Positions 1 through 7,305 of a DNA stretch of 22,487 nt are shown here, piece by piece. Origin of the DNA: Proteobacteria bacterium UBA964. Lineage in GTDB: Bacteria > Pseudomonadota > Gammaproteobacteria > Steroidobacterales > Steroidobacteraceae. Both the position numbers and the translations under genes were made by a program. The stretch lies in NCBI GenBank assembly GCA_002292945.1, contig DBCG01000134.1:1-22487 (forward strand). Direction: 5' to 3'. How positions within the stretch are numbered: position 1 is the first letter of the stretch; every line of letters starts with the position of its first letter. Below the pieces are notes generated by a model. That model was given only the letters and a program-made list of their open reading frames with translations, did no database searches and had not been told where the DNA came from.

Positions 1-122
1 ATGGATTCCTGCCTTCGCAGGAATGACGGGAGAAGGCAGGAATGACGGGCGAAGGCAGGTATGACGAGCGAAGGCAGGAATGACGGGTCAATTCCGTCAT
101 TCCTGCGGAGGCAGGAATCCAT
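1..122. repeat. REP-like palindromic repeat cluster
   Basis: Two hairpins with identical 8-bp stems (ATTCCTGC/GCAGGAAT) and tetraloops lie at 5-24 (loop CTTC) and 99-118 (loop GGAG). They face each other, so the outer ends (ATGGATTCCTGC near 1 and GCAGGAATCCAT ending at 122) are inverted copies. Between them a 19-bp unit, GAAGGCAGGAATGACGGGC, is repeated at 32-50, 51-69 (two changes) and 70-88, and the right arm of the first hairpin (13-31) is a related copy. Hairpins with flanking GGATTCC and AATGACGG are typical of extragenic palindromes dispersed in many proteobacterial chromosomes. The cluster lies downstream of the ABC transporter stop and may continue beyond the left edge. Confidence 0.85.
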
Positions 123-124
123 CG

Positions 125-160
125 GCGTTTCCAGCAGCGTTTCCAGCAGCGTTTCCATCA
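125..160. repeat. 12-bp tandem repeat, three copies
   Basis: The unit GCGTTTCCAGCA occurs at 125-136 and 137-148, and once more with one change (GCGTTTCCATCA) at 149-160. It abuts the right end of the palindromic cluster and lies just downstream of the stop of the ABC transporter gene. It is too short to be a CRISPR or gene-like repeat. Replication slippage is the simplest origin. Confidence 0.8.
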
Positions 161-190
161 GCCCGAAGAATCAGCCCCCGCCACTGCAAC

Positions 191-1975
191 TCAAGAAGTG
201 AACTGCAACTCCGCCAGCCGTGCGTACATGCCGCCTTGCTTGACCAGTTCAGCGTGCCGGCCTTCTTCAACCACCCGGCCCTGGTCCAGCACAAGTATGC
301 GATCAGCTTTTTGCACGGTGGCCAACCGGTGCGCGATAACCAGCGTGGTGCGGCCGCGCATGGCCGATTCCAGTGCCGCCTGCACCATGCGTTCGCTCTC
401 GGCGTCCAGCGCGCTGGTGGCTTCGTCCAGCAGCAGAATCGGCGCGTCACGCAGGATCGCGCGGGCGATGGCGATGCGCTGTCGTTGGCCGCCGGAGAGC
501 CGCAGGCCGCGCTCACCGAGGAAACTGTCGTAGCCCTCGGGCAGGGCGCGGATGAACTCGTCTGCAGCCGCGGCTTGGGCGGCCGCCTCGACCTCGGCAT
601 CGCTGGCGTCAGGCCGTCCGTAGCGGATGTTCTCGCGGGCGCTCGCGCCGAACAGCACGGTGTCCTGCGGCACGAGGCCGATGCGGCTGCGCACGGCATG
701 CAGGTCGGCGCTGGCGATGTCGATGCCATCGAGCAGCACCCGTCCATGTTGTGGGTCGTAGAAGCGCAGCAACAGCTGGAACGTCGTGCTCTTGCCCGCC
801 CCCGACGGGCCGACGAAGGCGACGGTCTCCCCCGGCGCGATGTCGAGCGTGAAGTCATCGAGCGCCGGTGTCTCCGGACGGGAGGGATAGTGGAAACGCA
901 CCCCCTCGAAGCGCACGCGACCGGCGGCCGAGCCCGGCGTGACGGCGGGCAGGGCTTGCGGTGCAGCCGGGGAGAGGATCGCCGGGGTCGCTTGGTGGAG
1001 CTCGACGAGGCGCTCCATGGCGCCCGCCGCGCGCTGCACTTCGCTCCACATCTCGCTCAAAGAGGCGGCGGCGACGCCCGCGTAGACGGCGAACAGCAGG
1101 AACTGCACGAGTTCGCCTCCGGACATCTTGTCCGCCAGCACCTGGTGGGCGCCGAACCACAGCACGAGGGTGATCGCTGCGACCACCAGTGTGGTGGAGA
1201 GCGCCGTCAGCCATGCCCGTACCCGGGTGCGCACCACGGCGATGTCGAACGACTTTTCGACCGCGTGGTCGTAGCGCCGGACATTGAGGTCTTCGAGCGT
1301 GAACGCCTGGACGGTCTGGATCGCGTTCAGGGTCTCCCCCGCGAGGCCGCTGGTATCGGCGATCCGGTCCTGCGAGCTGCGCGAGAGCTGGCGCAACTTA
1401 CGGCCGAGCGCGATGACCGGTACGATCACCGCCGGCATCGCGATCAGGATCAGCCCGAGCAGCTTGAGGTTGGTCACGCCCATCATCACGATGGAGCCGG
1501 CGAGATTGATGGTCGAACGCAGCGCGATCGAGATGCCGACGCCCGAGATCGACTGCACGAGCGTGGTGTCGGTGGTGAGACGCGAGAGCACCTCGCCGGT
1601 GCGTGTGACCTCGAAGAACTGCGGGTCCATCCGGATGATGTTCCGGTAGACGGCCGCGCGGATGTCCGCGACCACGCGTTCCCCCAGCCAGGTGACGAGG
1701 TAGAAACGCATGGCGGCGAACGCGCCGAAGAGCACCGCGACGCCGAGGAAGGTGATGAAGTAGATGTTGATGGTGTCCGCATTGCCGGCCGACATCCCGC
1801 GATCGACCAGATGCTTGAGGGCCACCGGCAGCGCGAGCATCGACCCCGAAGCGAGCAGCAGCGCGACCATCGCCCAAGCGAGCACGCTGCGGTAGGGTTT
1901 GAGGAAGGGCAGCAGCGAGGCGAGCGGGCGGACCGACTTGGCTTTTGGGCGGTCGGCAGAGGACGGGTCAGACAT
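191..1975 (-). CDS. MsbA-like ABC exporter (fused permease and ATPase)
   Basis: A 594-residue half-transporter that would dimerise in the inner membrane and export a hydrophobic substrate, probably lipid or drug-like, using ATP. Residues about 18-310 carry the six-helix exporter membrane domain, beginning LLPFLKPYRS. The C-terminal ATPase has Walker A GPSGAGKST (about 386-394), signature LSGGQRQR (about 490), Walker B ILLLDEATSALD and the H-loop IAHR. Length and layout fit the MsbA-related subfamily of proteobacterial exporters; the substrate cannot be read from sequence. I chose the ATG at 1975 (MSDPSS). The frame stays open upstream to 2293, but that extension has no family character and lies inside the next gene. 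It starts 8 bp after the stop of the oxidoreductase gene, so co-transcription is likely. No clear Shine-Dalgarno sequence is visible. Confidence 0.93.
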   Translation of the reverse strand: MSDPSSADRPKAKSVRPLASLLPFLKPYRSVLAWAMVALLLASGSMLALPVALKHLVDRGMSAGNADTINIYFITFLGVAVLFGAFAAMRFYLVTWLGERVVADIRAAVYRNIIRMDPQFFEVTRTGEVLSRLTTDTTLVQSISGVGISIALRSTINLAGSIVMMGVTNLKLLGLILIAMPAVIVPVIALGRKLRQLSRSSQDRIADTSGLAGETLNAIQTVQAFTLEDLNVRRYDHAVEKSFDIAVVRTRVRAWLTALSTTLVVAAITLVLWFGAHQVLADKMSGGELVQFLLFAVYAGVAAASLSEMWSEVQRAAGAMERLVELHQATPAILSPAAPQALPAVTPGSAAGRVRFEGVRFHYPSRPETPALDDFTLDIAPGETVAFVGPSGAGKSTTFQLLLRFYDPQHGRVLLDGIDIASADLHAVRSRIGLVPQDTVLFGASARENIRYGRPDASDAEVEAAAQAAAADEFIRALPEGYDSFLGERGLRLSGGQRQRIAIARAILRDAPILLLDEATSALDAESERMVQAALESAMRGRTTLVIAHRLATVQKADRILVLDQGRVVEEGRHAELVKQGGMYARLAELQFTS

Positions 1976-1983
1976 GCCGCATT

Positions 1984-3123
1984 CTAGCGCGCCGCCGCCG
2001 CGGACCCATCGCCCGATGCGCCGTTGCGCAGGCGGTCGACCGCTGGATCGTCCACCCGGAGCACCAGCTTGCCGGTGGTGTCGCCCGACTGCAGCGCAGC
2101 GAGCGCGGTGTGGGCGTCGGTGAACGGCCAAGCACCGCCGATATGCGGCGGATCCGGGATCAACGCGAGCGTCTGACGCATGGCGTCGGGTAAGCGTGCC
2201 GCCTCGCCCCACAACCAGATGAGGTTGAAGGCGAGCAGACCGCGGTTCTGCGAGATCATGGCAAGCGGGTCGAGCCGTGGGCGTCGCAACCACCGCCAGG
2301 CGAGCCGCAGGGGATTGGCGCGGCGACCATCACCCATGAAATCGGCAGCGCCGTAGAGCAGGTGCCGACCTTCCGGGGCGAGACGATCGAAAGCGGGCCG
2401 GAATGACGGGCCGTAGACCGCATCGAAGACGAGATCGAACCCCGCTGCGCCGAGATGGCGCAGCGCCGAGTCGAGGTCGGCACCGAAGTGGGGGCCGCGC
2501 AGCACGACGCAGGAGGGGTCGAGGCCGTGTTCCCGCACCAACCAATCGCGTTTCGACTCGCGCCCCACCACCGCCACCGGCTGGGCGCCGAGCTGGCGCA
2601 GCACCTGCAGCGCATTGAGACCGACGCCGCCTGCGGCGGATTGCACGAGGACCACGCTGCCGCGCCGCACGCCGCCGAGCGGCACCAAGCCGTACCACGC
2701 CGTCAGCGCCTGTACCGGGTAGGCCGCGCCGTCCTCGAACGACCAGGTCTCAGGCAGCGGCCAAAGATATTGTTCGCCGACGTTGAGCGCGCTGGCATAG
2801 CCCCCGAAGCGGGTGAGCACGATCACGCGATCGCCCGGACGCCAGCGCGTCACGCCATCGCCCACCCGGCGGACCGTGCCTGCTGCTTCCAGTCCCGGCA
2901 CGAACGACCCGGCGGGCGTGGCCGAGTACAGGCCGAGGCAGGCGAAGATGTCTGCGAAATTGAGACCGACGGCGGCCACATCGATCTGGACTTCGCCCGG
3001 CGCAGGGGCGGGCAGGTCCTCTTCGAGGAGTCTCAGGCGCGCCAAGGACCCCGCACGGGGGATCCGCCAAGCGAGGCGGCGGTGGTCAGGGCGTGGTGGG
3101 GGTCGATCGGTCCGGTCTGTCAT
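1984..3123 (-). CDS. MDR-superfamily NAD(P)H:quinone oxidoreductase-like protein
   Basis: A 379-residue zinc-independent medium-chain dehydrogenase/reductase. It has the GroES-like N-terminal half (GEVQIDVAAVGLNFADIF, then PGLEAAGTV and RPGDRVIV) and a Rossmann half with AAGGVGLNALQ at about residues 158-168. Members of this quinone-reductase/synaptic-vesicle VAT-1-like group reduce quinones or enones with NADPH; the exact substrate is unknown. The cysteines of the structural zinc loop of alcohol dehydrogenases are not visible. The start is taken at the ATG at 3123 (MTDRTDR); an ATG four codons upstream (3135) is possible. The 5' end overlaps the AraC gene's 3' end by 38 bp, and the ABC exporter follows 8 bp downstream, so the three genes look like one operon. 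Confidence 0.9.
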   Translation of the reverse strand: MTDRTDRPPPRPDHRRLAWRIPRAGSLARLRLLEEDLPAPAPGEVQIDVAAVGLNFADIFACLGLYSATPAGSFVPGLEAAGTVRRVGDGVTRWRPGDRVIVLTRFGGYASALNVGEQYLWPLPETWSFEDGAAYPVQALTAWYGLVPLGGVRRGSVVLVQSAAGGVGLNALQVLRQLGAQPVAVVGRESKRDWLVREHGLDPSCVVLRGPHFGADLDSALRHLGAAGFDLVFDAVYGPSFRPAFDRLAPEGRHLLYGAADFMGDGRRANPLRLAWRWLRRPRLDPLAMISQNRGLLAFNLIWLWGEAARLPDAMRQTLALIPDPPHIGGAWPFTDAHTALAALQSGDTTGKLVLRVDDPAVDRLRNGASGDGSAAAAR

Positions 3124-3532
3124 GCCACCGAGCATACTGCGAGGGCAGCATGCCGATGTAGCGGCGGAACATCCGGGCGAAATACGAGCCGTCGTGGAAC
3201 CCGACCGCGTAAGCGACCGCGGTCACGGAGTCGTGGTGCCGGGTCAAAGCCTCGCAGGCGGCCCGGATACGGTAGCGCAACAGGTACTCGCGGAAAGTGA
3301 TGCGGAAGGTCGCATGGAAGGCGCGGCTGAATTGGAAACGGCTGAGCCCGCAATGGGAGGCGACGGCACTCGCCGGGAACTTGTCGGGGTAGCGGCGGGC
3401 GACAAATGCGATCGCCAGGCGGGCATCTGCGGTTGCGGTGGCCAGCGGTGCTCTCTCTGCAAGCGAACTGCCTTGCAGGGCCTCCTCCGCGAGGATCTCC
3501 GCAGGCATCTCGATCTGCCGCGGCTGCAACAT
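3086..3532 (-). CDS. Short AraC-family transcriptional regulator
   Basis: A 148-residue protein that is almost entirely an AraC/XylS DNA-binding domain (about residues 40-140). Helix-turn-helix 1 is seen in VASHCGLSRFQFSRAFH and helix-turn-helix 2 in VTAVAYAVGFHDGSYFARMF, followed by the family tail IGMLPSQYAR. There is no room for a full effector-binding domain; the roughly 40 N-terminal residues show no known sensor. I prefer the ATG at 3532 because GAGGAG lies just upstream of it. An in-frame ATG at 3553 (MNPTEET) adds seven residues but lacks a visible ribosome site. The 3' end overlaps the oxidoreductase start, so the regulator probably controls its own operon (oxidoreductase plus exporter). 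A palindrome at 3574-3591 upstream is a candidate operator. Confidence 0.9.
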   Translation of the reverse strand: MLQPRQIEMPAEILAEEALQGSSLAERAPLATATADARLAIAFVARRYPDKFPASAVASHCGLSRFQFSRAFHATFRITFREYLLRYRIRAACEALTRHHDSVTAVAYAVGFHDGSYFARMFRRYIGMLPSQYARWHDRPDRSTPTTP

Positions 3533-3535
3533 CGT

Positions 3536-3541
3536 CTCCTC
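3536..3541 (-). promoter_or_regulatory. Ribosome binding site choosing the AraC start
   Basis: GAGGAG on the minus strand, with three bases between its end and the ATG at 3532 (five from the GAGG core). The alternative ATG at 3553 has no comparable purine run in front of it. Confidence 0.55.
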
Positions 3542-3573
3542 GGTCGGGTTCATGGTGCGCGGACTACCGAAAA

Positions 3574-3591
3574 CATCTCTTAAATGAGATG
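3574..3591. promoter_or_regulatory. 18-bp inverted repeat upstream of the AraC gene
   Basis: CATCTC and GAGATG form perfect 6-bp arms around TTAAAT. The site is 21 bp upstream of the farther AraC start codon and lies in the AT-rich intergenic strip shared with the small gene at 3719. The position suits an autoregulatory operator, but AraC proteins more often bind direct repeats, so another regulator may use it. Confidence 0.45.
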
Positions 3592-3610
3592 AATCAATAG
3601 TAAAGGACGC

Positions 3611-3639
3611 TTGACAACGCTTCGTATTAAGAATCGGTA
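3611..3639 (+). promoter_or_regulatory. Possible sigma-70 promoter for the small gene at 3719
   Basis: A perfect TTGACA at 3611-3616 is followed 17 bp later by TCGGTA (3634-3639), a poor -10 match. The leader would be about 70 bases. The leader also contains an imperfect palindrome, AACAGAATTTTGTT (3661-3674), and a GGTCGG/CCGACC inverted repeat (3681-3700). An alternative -10, TAAACT at 3707-3712, sits 6 bp before the ATG and would give a leaderless transcript; no clear Shine-Dalgarno sequence precedes the gene. Confidence 0.35.
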
Positions 3640-3718
3640 ACCTGTACGCGCCGCCGGTGCAACAGAATTTTGTTTTTTAGGGTCGGGTGGGGTGCCGACC
3701 TTCGGATAAACTATTCCC

Positions 3719-4027
3719 ATGCCCTCCGAGCAGGATTCCACCGCGTCGTTCGACTCGGCCTTCACCCAAGCCGTAGACCTTGGTAATACCTTGGCTGACC
3801 GCGACAAGTCGGCCGACCTTTGGGACATCTCCGATGGCCTGCTCGCCGGCGCCGTGCAGTTCTGGCTCTACGCCCGTCAGCCTTGTGCCGACCCGCGCTG
3901 CACCGATTGCCTCGCCGTGAGCACCGCCGAGGGCCGCATGGCTGAGCTTCAGCGCTTGATCCGCGACCTGTCGGCAGAGAGCGAGTACTTCCACAGCCCG
4001 AACGATTCCAACGCCGGCCGCGCCTGA
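3719..4027 (+). CDS. Small conserved-looking protein of unknown function with clustered cysteines
   Basis: A 102-residue, acidic, apparently cytoplasmic protein with no signal peptide or membrane segment. I do not recognise a named family. The most ordered part is DLWDISDGLLAGAVQFWLYA (about 33-52), followed by a cysteine cluster, C-x4-C-x2-C within CADPRCTDC (about 56-64), then a helical stretch and a C-terminal SEYFHSPNDSN. The cysteines could bind a metal ion or form a disulfide; this is inference. Codon use is typical of the window and the ATG at 3719 follows an AT-rich promoter-like strip, so it is very probably a real gene. It stands alone on the plus strand, divergent from the AraC operon and convergent with the aminotransferase, with 11 bp between the stops. 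That spacer has no terminator hairpin. Confidence 0.75.
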   Translation: MPSEQDSTASFDSAFTQAVDLGNTLADRDKSADLWDISDGLLAGAVQFWLYARQPCADPRCTDCLAVSTAEGRMAELQRLIRDLSAESEYFHSPNDSNAGRA

Positions 4028-4038
4028 TCGCGGTGCGT

Positions 4039-5322
4039 TCAGCGGGCCGCGACGTCCTCTAGGGCGGCCTCCAGGATCGCGAGCCCCTCGGCCAACTGAG
4101 CATCGGGCATGGTCAAAGGCGCCAGGAAGCGGATCACGTTGCCATAGATCCCGCAGGACAGCAGCACCAGGCCGCGTCGGCCTGCCGATTGGACGAGCGC
4201 CTTGGTGATCTCGGCGTCGGGTGAGTCGGGGCGTCGATCGCGCACCAACTCCATCGCCACCATCGCACCGAGGCCGCGCACCTCGCCGATGCAGGACCAG
4301 CGTGAGTGCATGTCCTGCAGACGCGCGCGCAGCATCGCACCCTGCCGCTCGGCCCGCGCGCAGAGACCCTCGGATTCGATCACATCGAGCACGGCGAGCG
4401 CCGCTGCGCAGCCGAGCGGCGAACCTGCGTAGGTGCCGCCGAGACCGCCCGGCAGGGGCGCGTCCATGATGTCGGCGCGGCCGACCACGGCAGAGAGCGG
4501 TACACCGCCCGCGAGGCTTTTGGCGACGGTCATCAGGTCGGGTACCACGCCGGAGTGCTCGATCGCGAACATCTTGCCGGTACGCGCGAAGCCGGTCTGT
4601 ACCTCGTCGACGATGAGCAGGATGCCGTGGCGGTCGCAGAGCGTACGCAGCTCGCGCAGGAAGACCGGTGGCGCGATGTAGAAGCCGCCTTCGCCTTGCA
4701 CCGGCTCGACGATCAGGGCGGCGACACGCTGCGCGTCGACATCGTGCTTGAAGAGGTGTTCGATCGCAGCCAGCGACGCCTCCACGGTGATGCCGTGGTA
4801 CTCCATCGGGAACGGTGCGTGGTAGATGTCGGGCAGCATCGGTCCGAAGCCTGCCTTGTAGGGGTGCACCTTGCCGGTGAGGCTGATGCAGGCGAGGGTG
4901 CGGCCGTGGAAACCGCCGCCGAACGAGATCACCGCGGATCGTCCGGTATGGTAGCGGGCGATCTTGACGGCGTTCTCGACCGCCTCGGCGCCGGTCGTGA
5001 GGAAGATCGTCTTCCACGGTCCCGGCCCTGGCGCCAGATCGTTCAGGCGTTCGGCGAGGGCGACATAGTTCTCATAGGGCGTGACCTGGAAGCAGGCGTG
5101 CGAGAGCCGTGCGAGCTGCGCCGCCACGGCCCCTTGCACCTTGGGGTGCAGGTGCCCGGTGTTGAGCACGGCGATACCCGAGCCGAAGTCGATGTAGCGC
5201 CGACCCTCGACATCCCAGATCTCGCCGTTGGACGCACGCTCCGCGTAGACCTGGAGGGAATTCCCGACACCGCGCGGGATGGCGGCCGCACGGCGGCGAG
5301 CAAGGTCGGCATTGGTGGGCAT
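4039..5322 (-). CDS. gabT: Class III aminotransferase, 4-aminobutyrate (GABA) transaminase type
   Basis: A 427-residue PLP enzyme of fold type I, close to the 426 residues of E. coli GabT. It is expected to move the amino group of GABA or a similar omega-amino acid to 2-oxoglutarate. Visible marks are TTGAEAVENAVKIARYHTGR (PLP phosphate site), FHGRTLACISLTG, EPVQGEGG, the PLP-contacting Asp in IVDEVQTGFARTGKMFA, and the Schiff-base lysine in TVAKSLAGGVPLSAV. The ATG at 5322 has GGAGG five bases upstream, which decides the start over an upstream in-frame ATG at 5349. 5-Aminovalerate or ornithine-type substrates remain possible, since this family is promiscuous. It is divergent from the ferredoxin reductase gene and has no catabolic partner (such as succinate semialdehyde dehydrogenase) in the window. 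Confidence 0.92.
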   Translation of the reverse strand: MPTNADLARRRAAAIPRGVGNSLQVYAERASNGEIWDVEGRRYIDFGSGIAVLNTGHLHPKVQGAVAAQLARLSHACFQVTPYENYVALAERLNDLAPGPGPWKTIFLTTGAEAVENAVKIARYHTGRSAVISFGGGFHGRTLACISLTGKVHPYKAGFGPMLPDIYHAPFPMEYHGITVEASLAAIEHLFKHDVDAQRVAALIVEPVQGEGGFYIAPPVFLRELRTLCDRHGILLIVDEVQTGFARTGKMFAIEHSGVVPDLMTVAKSLAGGVPLSAVVGRADIMDAPLPGGLGGTYAGSPLGCAAALAVLDVIESEGLCARAERQGAMLRARLQDMHSRWSCIGEVRGLGAMVAMELVRDRRPDSPDAEITKALVQSAGRRGLVLLSCGIYGNVIRFLAPLTMPDAQLAEGLAILEAALEDVAAR

Positions 5323-5338
5323 GGGGGCCTCCGGGGCG

Positions 5339-5349
5339 GTGCAGTGCAC
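5339..5349. promoter_or_regulatory. Short palindrome in the gabT-fnr divergent region
   Basis: GTGCAGTGCAC is a perfect odd palindrome (5-bp arms, one central base) 17 bp upstream of the aminotransferase ATG. Its location between two divergent genes makes it a possible operator. The arms are short enough to occur by chance. Confidence 0.3.
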
Positions 5350-5359
5350 GGCTGTCTGC

Positions 5360-5365
5360 TAGAAT
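5360..5365 (+). promoter_or_regulatory. Possible -10 box for the ferredoxin reductase operon
   Basis: TAGAAT matches the sigma-70 -10 consensus at five of six bases and lies about 49 bp before the chosen GTG start. There is no recognisable -35 hexamer 16-18 bp upstream. The same AT-rich patch (5360-5380) must also hold the aminotransferase promoter on the other strand. Confidence 0.35.
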
Positions 5366-5403
5366 TTATCCGCTAAATCTACTCTTTCTCGACGATCCCT
5401 GAC

Positions 5404-5407
5404 GAGG
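5404..5407 (+). promoter_or_regulatory. Ribosome binding site choosing the ferredoxin reductase start
   Basis: GAGG (in GACGAGG) ends six bases before the GTG at 5414 but directly abuts the TTG at 5408, so the GTG is the usable start. Confidence 0.6.
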
Positions 5408-5413
5408 TTGTGC

Positions 5414-6448
5414 GTGTCCCAGACCCTACAGACCGAGGTCGTGATCATCGGTGCCGGACCCTGTGGCTTGTTCCAGGTCTTCGAGCTCGGACTGCTCGGC
5501 ATCAAGGCCCACCTCATCGACTCGCTCGCCGCGCCGGGCGGTCAGTGCACGGAGCTCTACCCCGACAAGCCGATCTACGACATCCCCGCGCTGCCGGTCT
5601 GCGGCGCGCAAGAGCTCGTCGATCGCTTGATGCAGCAGATCAAGCCTTTCGAACCGGTGTTCCATCTCGGGCAAGAGGTCGTCGAGCTGACGCCGCGCGC
5701 CGACCGGCGGTTCGATGTGGTCACGGCGACCGGGACCCGTTTCGACACCGGTGCGGTCGTGATCGCTGCCGGGGTCGGTTCGTTCCAGCCTCGGCGCCTC
5801 GGCGTCGAGGGCAGCGAGCGGCACGAGGGTCGACAGATCCACTACCGCGTCAAGGGCGCCGATACCTACCGGACGCAGCGGCTCGTGATGTTCGGCGGCG
5901 GCGATTCCGCGCTCGACTGGGTCAACGAATTCGCCAGCACCGCTCCCGCCCTCACCTTGGTGCATCGTCGCAGCGAGTTCCGCGCCGCGCCTGCATCCGT
6001 CGCCCGCATGCGCGAACTCGAGGCTGCGGGTCGCTTGCGTTTCATCGAGGGGCTCGCCGAGACGCTCATCGAGGACGGCGAGCGGCTCACCGGAGTGCGC
6101 GTGAAGGCGGCCGATGGGGTGCTGCATGACCTGCCTGCCGACCATCTGTTCGCTTTCTTCGGCCTGCATCCCAAGCTCGGGCCGGTGGCGCAGTGGGGGC
6201 TCGCGCTCGAGCGCAAGGCGTTGACGGTCGACACCGAGAAGTTCCAGACCAGCGTGCCCGGCATCTTCGCGGTCGGCGACATCAACACCTATCCCGGTAA
6301 GAAGAAATTGATCCTGTCGGGCTTCCATGAGGCTGCGCTCGCGGCGTTCGGCATCCAAGCTTGGCTCTATCCCGAGAAGAAGCAGTTTCTGCAGTACACG
6401 ACCACGAGCCCGGTGATGCAGAAGCGATTGGGGGTCGCTGCGCCTTGA
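5414..6448 (+). CDS. Ferredoxin--NADP+ reductase, thioredoxin-reductase-like type
   Basis: A 344-residue flavoprotein expected to shuttle electrons between NADPH and ferredoxin or flavodoxin in the cytoplasm. The FAD motif IIGAGPCGL is at about residues 10-18, followed by PGGQCTELYPDKPIYDIP. The NADPH motif VMFGGGDSALDW is near 157-168 and the C-terminal FAD-contact segment GDINTYPGKKKLILSGFHEAALAA near 288. The thioredoxin-reductase CxxC is absent: the region just before the NADPH motif reads KGADTYRTQR. This separates the YumC-type reductases from true thioredoxin reductases. The start is GTG, set by the GAGG six bases upstream. The gene's TGA is shared with the TTG start of tesB, so translation of the two is probably coupled. 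Confidence 0.92.
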   Translation: MSQTLQTEVVIIGAGPCGLFQVFELGLLGIKAHLIDSLAAPGGQCTELYPDKPIYDIPALPVCGAQELVDRLMQQIKPFEPVFHLGQEVVELTPRADRRFDVVTATGTRFDTGAVVIAAGVGSFQPRRLGVEGSERHEGRQIHYRVKGADTYRTQRLVMFGGGDSALDWVNEFASTAPALTLVHRRSEFRAAPASVARMRELEAAGRLRFIEGLAETLIEDGERLTGVRVKAADGVLHDLPADHLFAFFGLHPKLGPVAQWGLALERKALTVDTEKFQTSVPGIFAVGDINTYPGKKKLILSGFHEAALAAFGIQAWLYPEKKQFLQYTTTSPVMQKRLGVAAP

Positions 6449-7305
6449 TCGGCCAGTTGTCGGATCTGCTGCGCCAGTTCGAGCTCGAGCGGCTGGAGGT
6501 CAATCTTTTCCGCGGCGAGAGCCGAGACATCGGCAGCCCGCAGGTCTTCGGCGGACAGGTGCTCGGCCAGGCGCTCACCGCAGCCTATGCGACGGTCGAG
6601 GCGGGTCGTGAAGTGCATTCGCTCCACGCTTATTTCCTGCGTCGTGGCGACTTCAACCGACCCATCGTCTACCAGGTCGATCGCAGCCGCGACGGTCACT
6701 CCTTCTCGTCGCGGCGGGTCATCGCCATCCAGAACGGCGATCCGATCTTCACCTTCTCCTCGTCTTTCCATGTCCCGGAGCCCGGCCTCGATCACCAGTC
6801 GGTGATGCCGCAAGTGCCGCCGCCCGAGACGCTGCCTGATTGGAGCCGCCCGGCCGCCGAGATCGCCGAGCGCCTGCCCGAGAAGATCCGCCGTTTCATG
6901 GTGCGCGAGCGGCCGTTCGACCTCCGTCCGGTCGATCCCATCGACTACTTGGATCCGAAGCCCGCGCCGCCGGTCCAGCACATCTGGCTGCGCACCGCCG
7001 GGCGATTGCCCGATGACCCGCATCTGCACCGCTGCCTGCTCGCGTACATCTCGGATTTCAGCCTGCTCGGGACCGCCACGCGCCCGCACGCCATCCAATA
7101 CAGCAGCGACGATCTGGTCATGGCGAGCATCGATCACGCGATGTGGTTCCACCGTGATTTCCGCGTCGATGACTGGTTGCTGTATTCGATGGACAGCCCG
7201 AGCGCCTCGGGCGCGCGCGGCTTCTCGCGCGGCAGCATCTTCGACCGCAGCGGTCGTCTGGTGGCGAGCATCGCCCAAGAGGGTTTGATGCGGGTCCGCT
7301 CTTGA
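6445..7305 (+). CDS. tesB: Acyl-CoA thioesterase II
   Basis: A 286-residue double-hotdog thioesterase that hydrolyses medium- and long-chain acyl-CoAs to free fatty acids. It is the same length as E. coli TesB, and its N-terminus aligns with E. coli TesB without gaps up to LFRG. Family marks are QVFGGQVLGQAL, HSLHAYFLRRGD, SSRRVIAIQNG, IDHAMWFHR and the C-terminal QEGLMR. By alignment from the C-terminus the catalytic set is Asp204 (in YISDFSLL), Ser in place of Thr228 (MASIDHAMW) and Gln278; the Ser is a conservative change. The start is TTG at 6445, overlapping the TGA of the upstream gene (TTGA), with GGGGG ten bases upstream; no ATG fits the family N-terminus. The frame continues upstream inside the reductase gene, but that part is not family-like. 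Confidence 0.94.
   Translation: MIGQLSDLLRQFELERLEVNLFRGESRDIGSPQVFGGQVLGQALTAAYATVEAGREVHSLHAYFLRRGDFNRPIVYQVDRSRDGHSFSSRRVIAIQNGDPIFTFSSSFHVPEPGLDHQSVMPQVPPPETLPDWSRPAAEIAERLPEKIRRFMVRERPFDLRPVDPIDYLDPKPAPPVQHIWLRTAGRLPDDPHLHRCLLAYISDFSLLGTATRPHAIQYSSDDLVMASIDHAMWFHRDFRVDDWLLYSMDSPSASGARGFSRGSIFDRSGRLVASIAQEGLMRVRS

Noticed and set aside
32..88. CRISPR-like repeat array
   Set aside because: The 19-bp units are directly adjacent without spacers and are pieces of a palindromic REP element.
97..858. Minus-strand frame running past the exporter stop into the repeats
   Set aside because: It is a shifted reading of the ATPase domain (Arg/Ser/Ala-rich) and has no conserved motif; its NAAG repeats only reflect the 12-bp tandem repeat.
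80..1987. 635-codon open frame on the plus strand over the ABC exporter
   Set aside because: It is the mirror of a strongly conserved ABC transporter gene; the translation is Arg/Gly/Ala/His-rich without any domain. Long antisense frames are expected at this GC content.
1976..2293. N-terminal extension of the ABC exporter
   Set aside because: The extra residues lie inside the oxidoreductase gene, are unlike any exporter, and precede a good family start at 1975.
3681..3700. Rho-independent terminator
   Set aside because: The 6-bp stem with an 8-base loop has no T-run after it on either strand; the T-run at 3671-3677 precedes the hairpin on the plus strand.
4306..5376. 356-codon plus-strand frame opposite the aminotransferase
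   Set aside because: Shadow of a well-conserved PLP enzyme; composition is low-complexity and no motif is present.
5414..6448. Thioredoxin reductase
   Set aside because: The fold is shared, but the redox-active CxxC before the NADPH motif is missing, so ferredoxin-NADP+ reductase is the better call.
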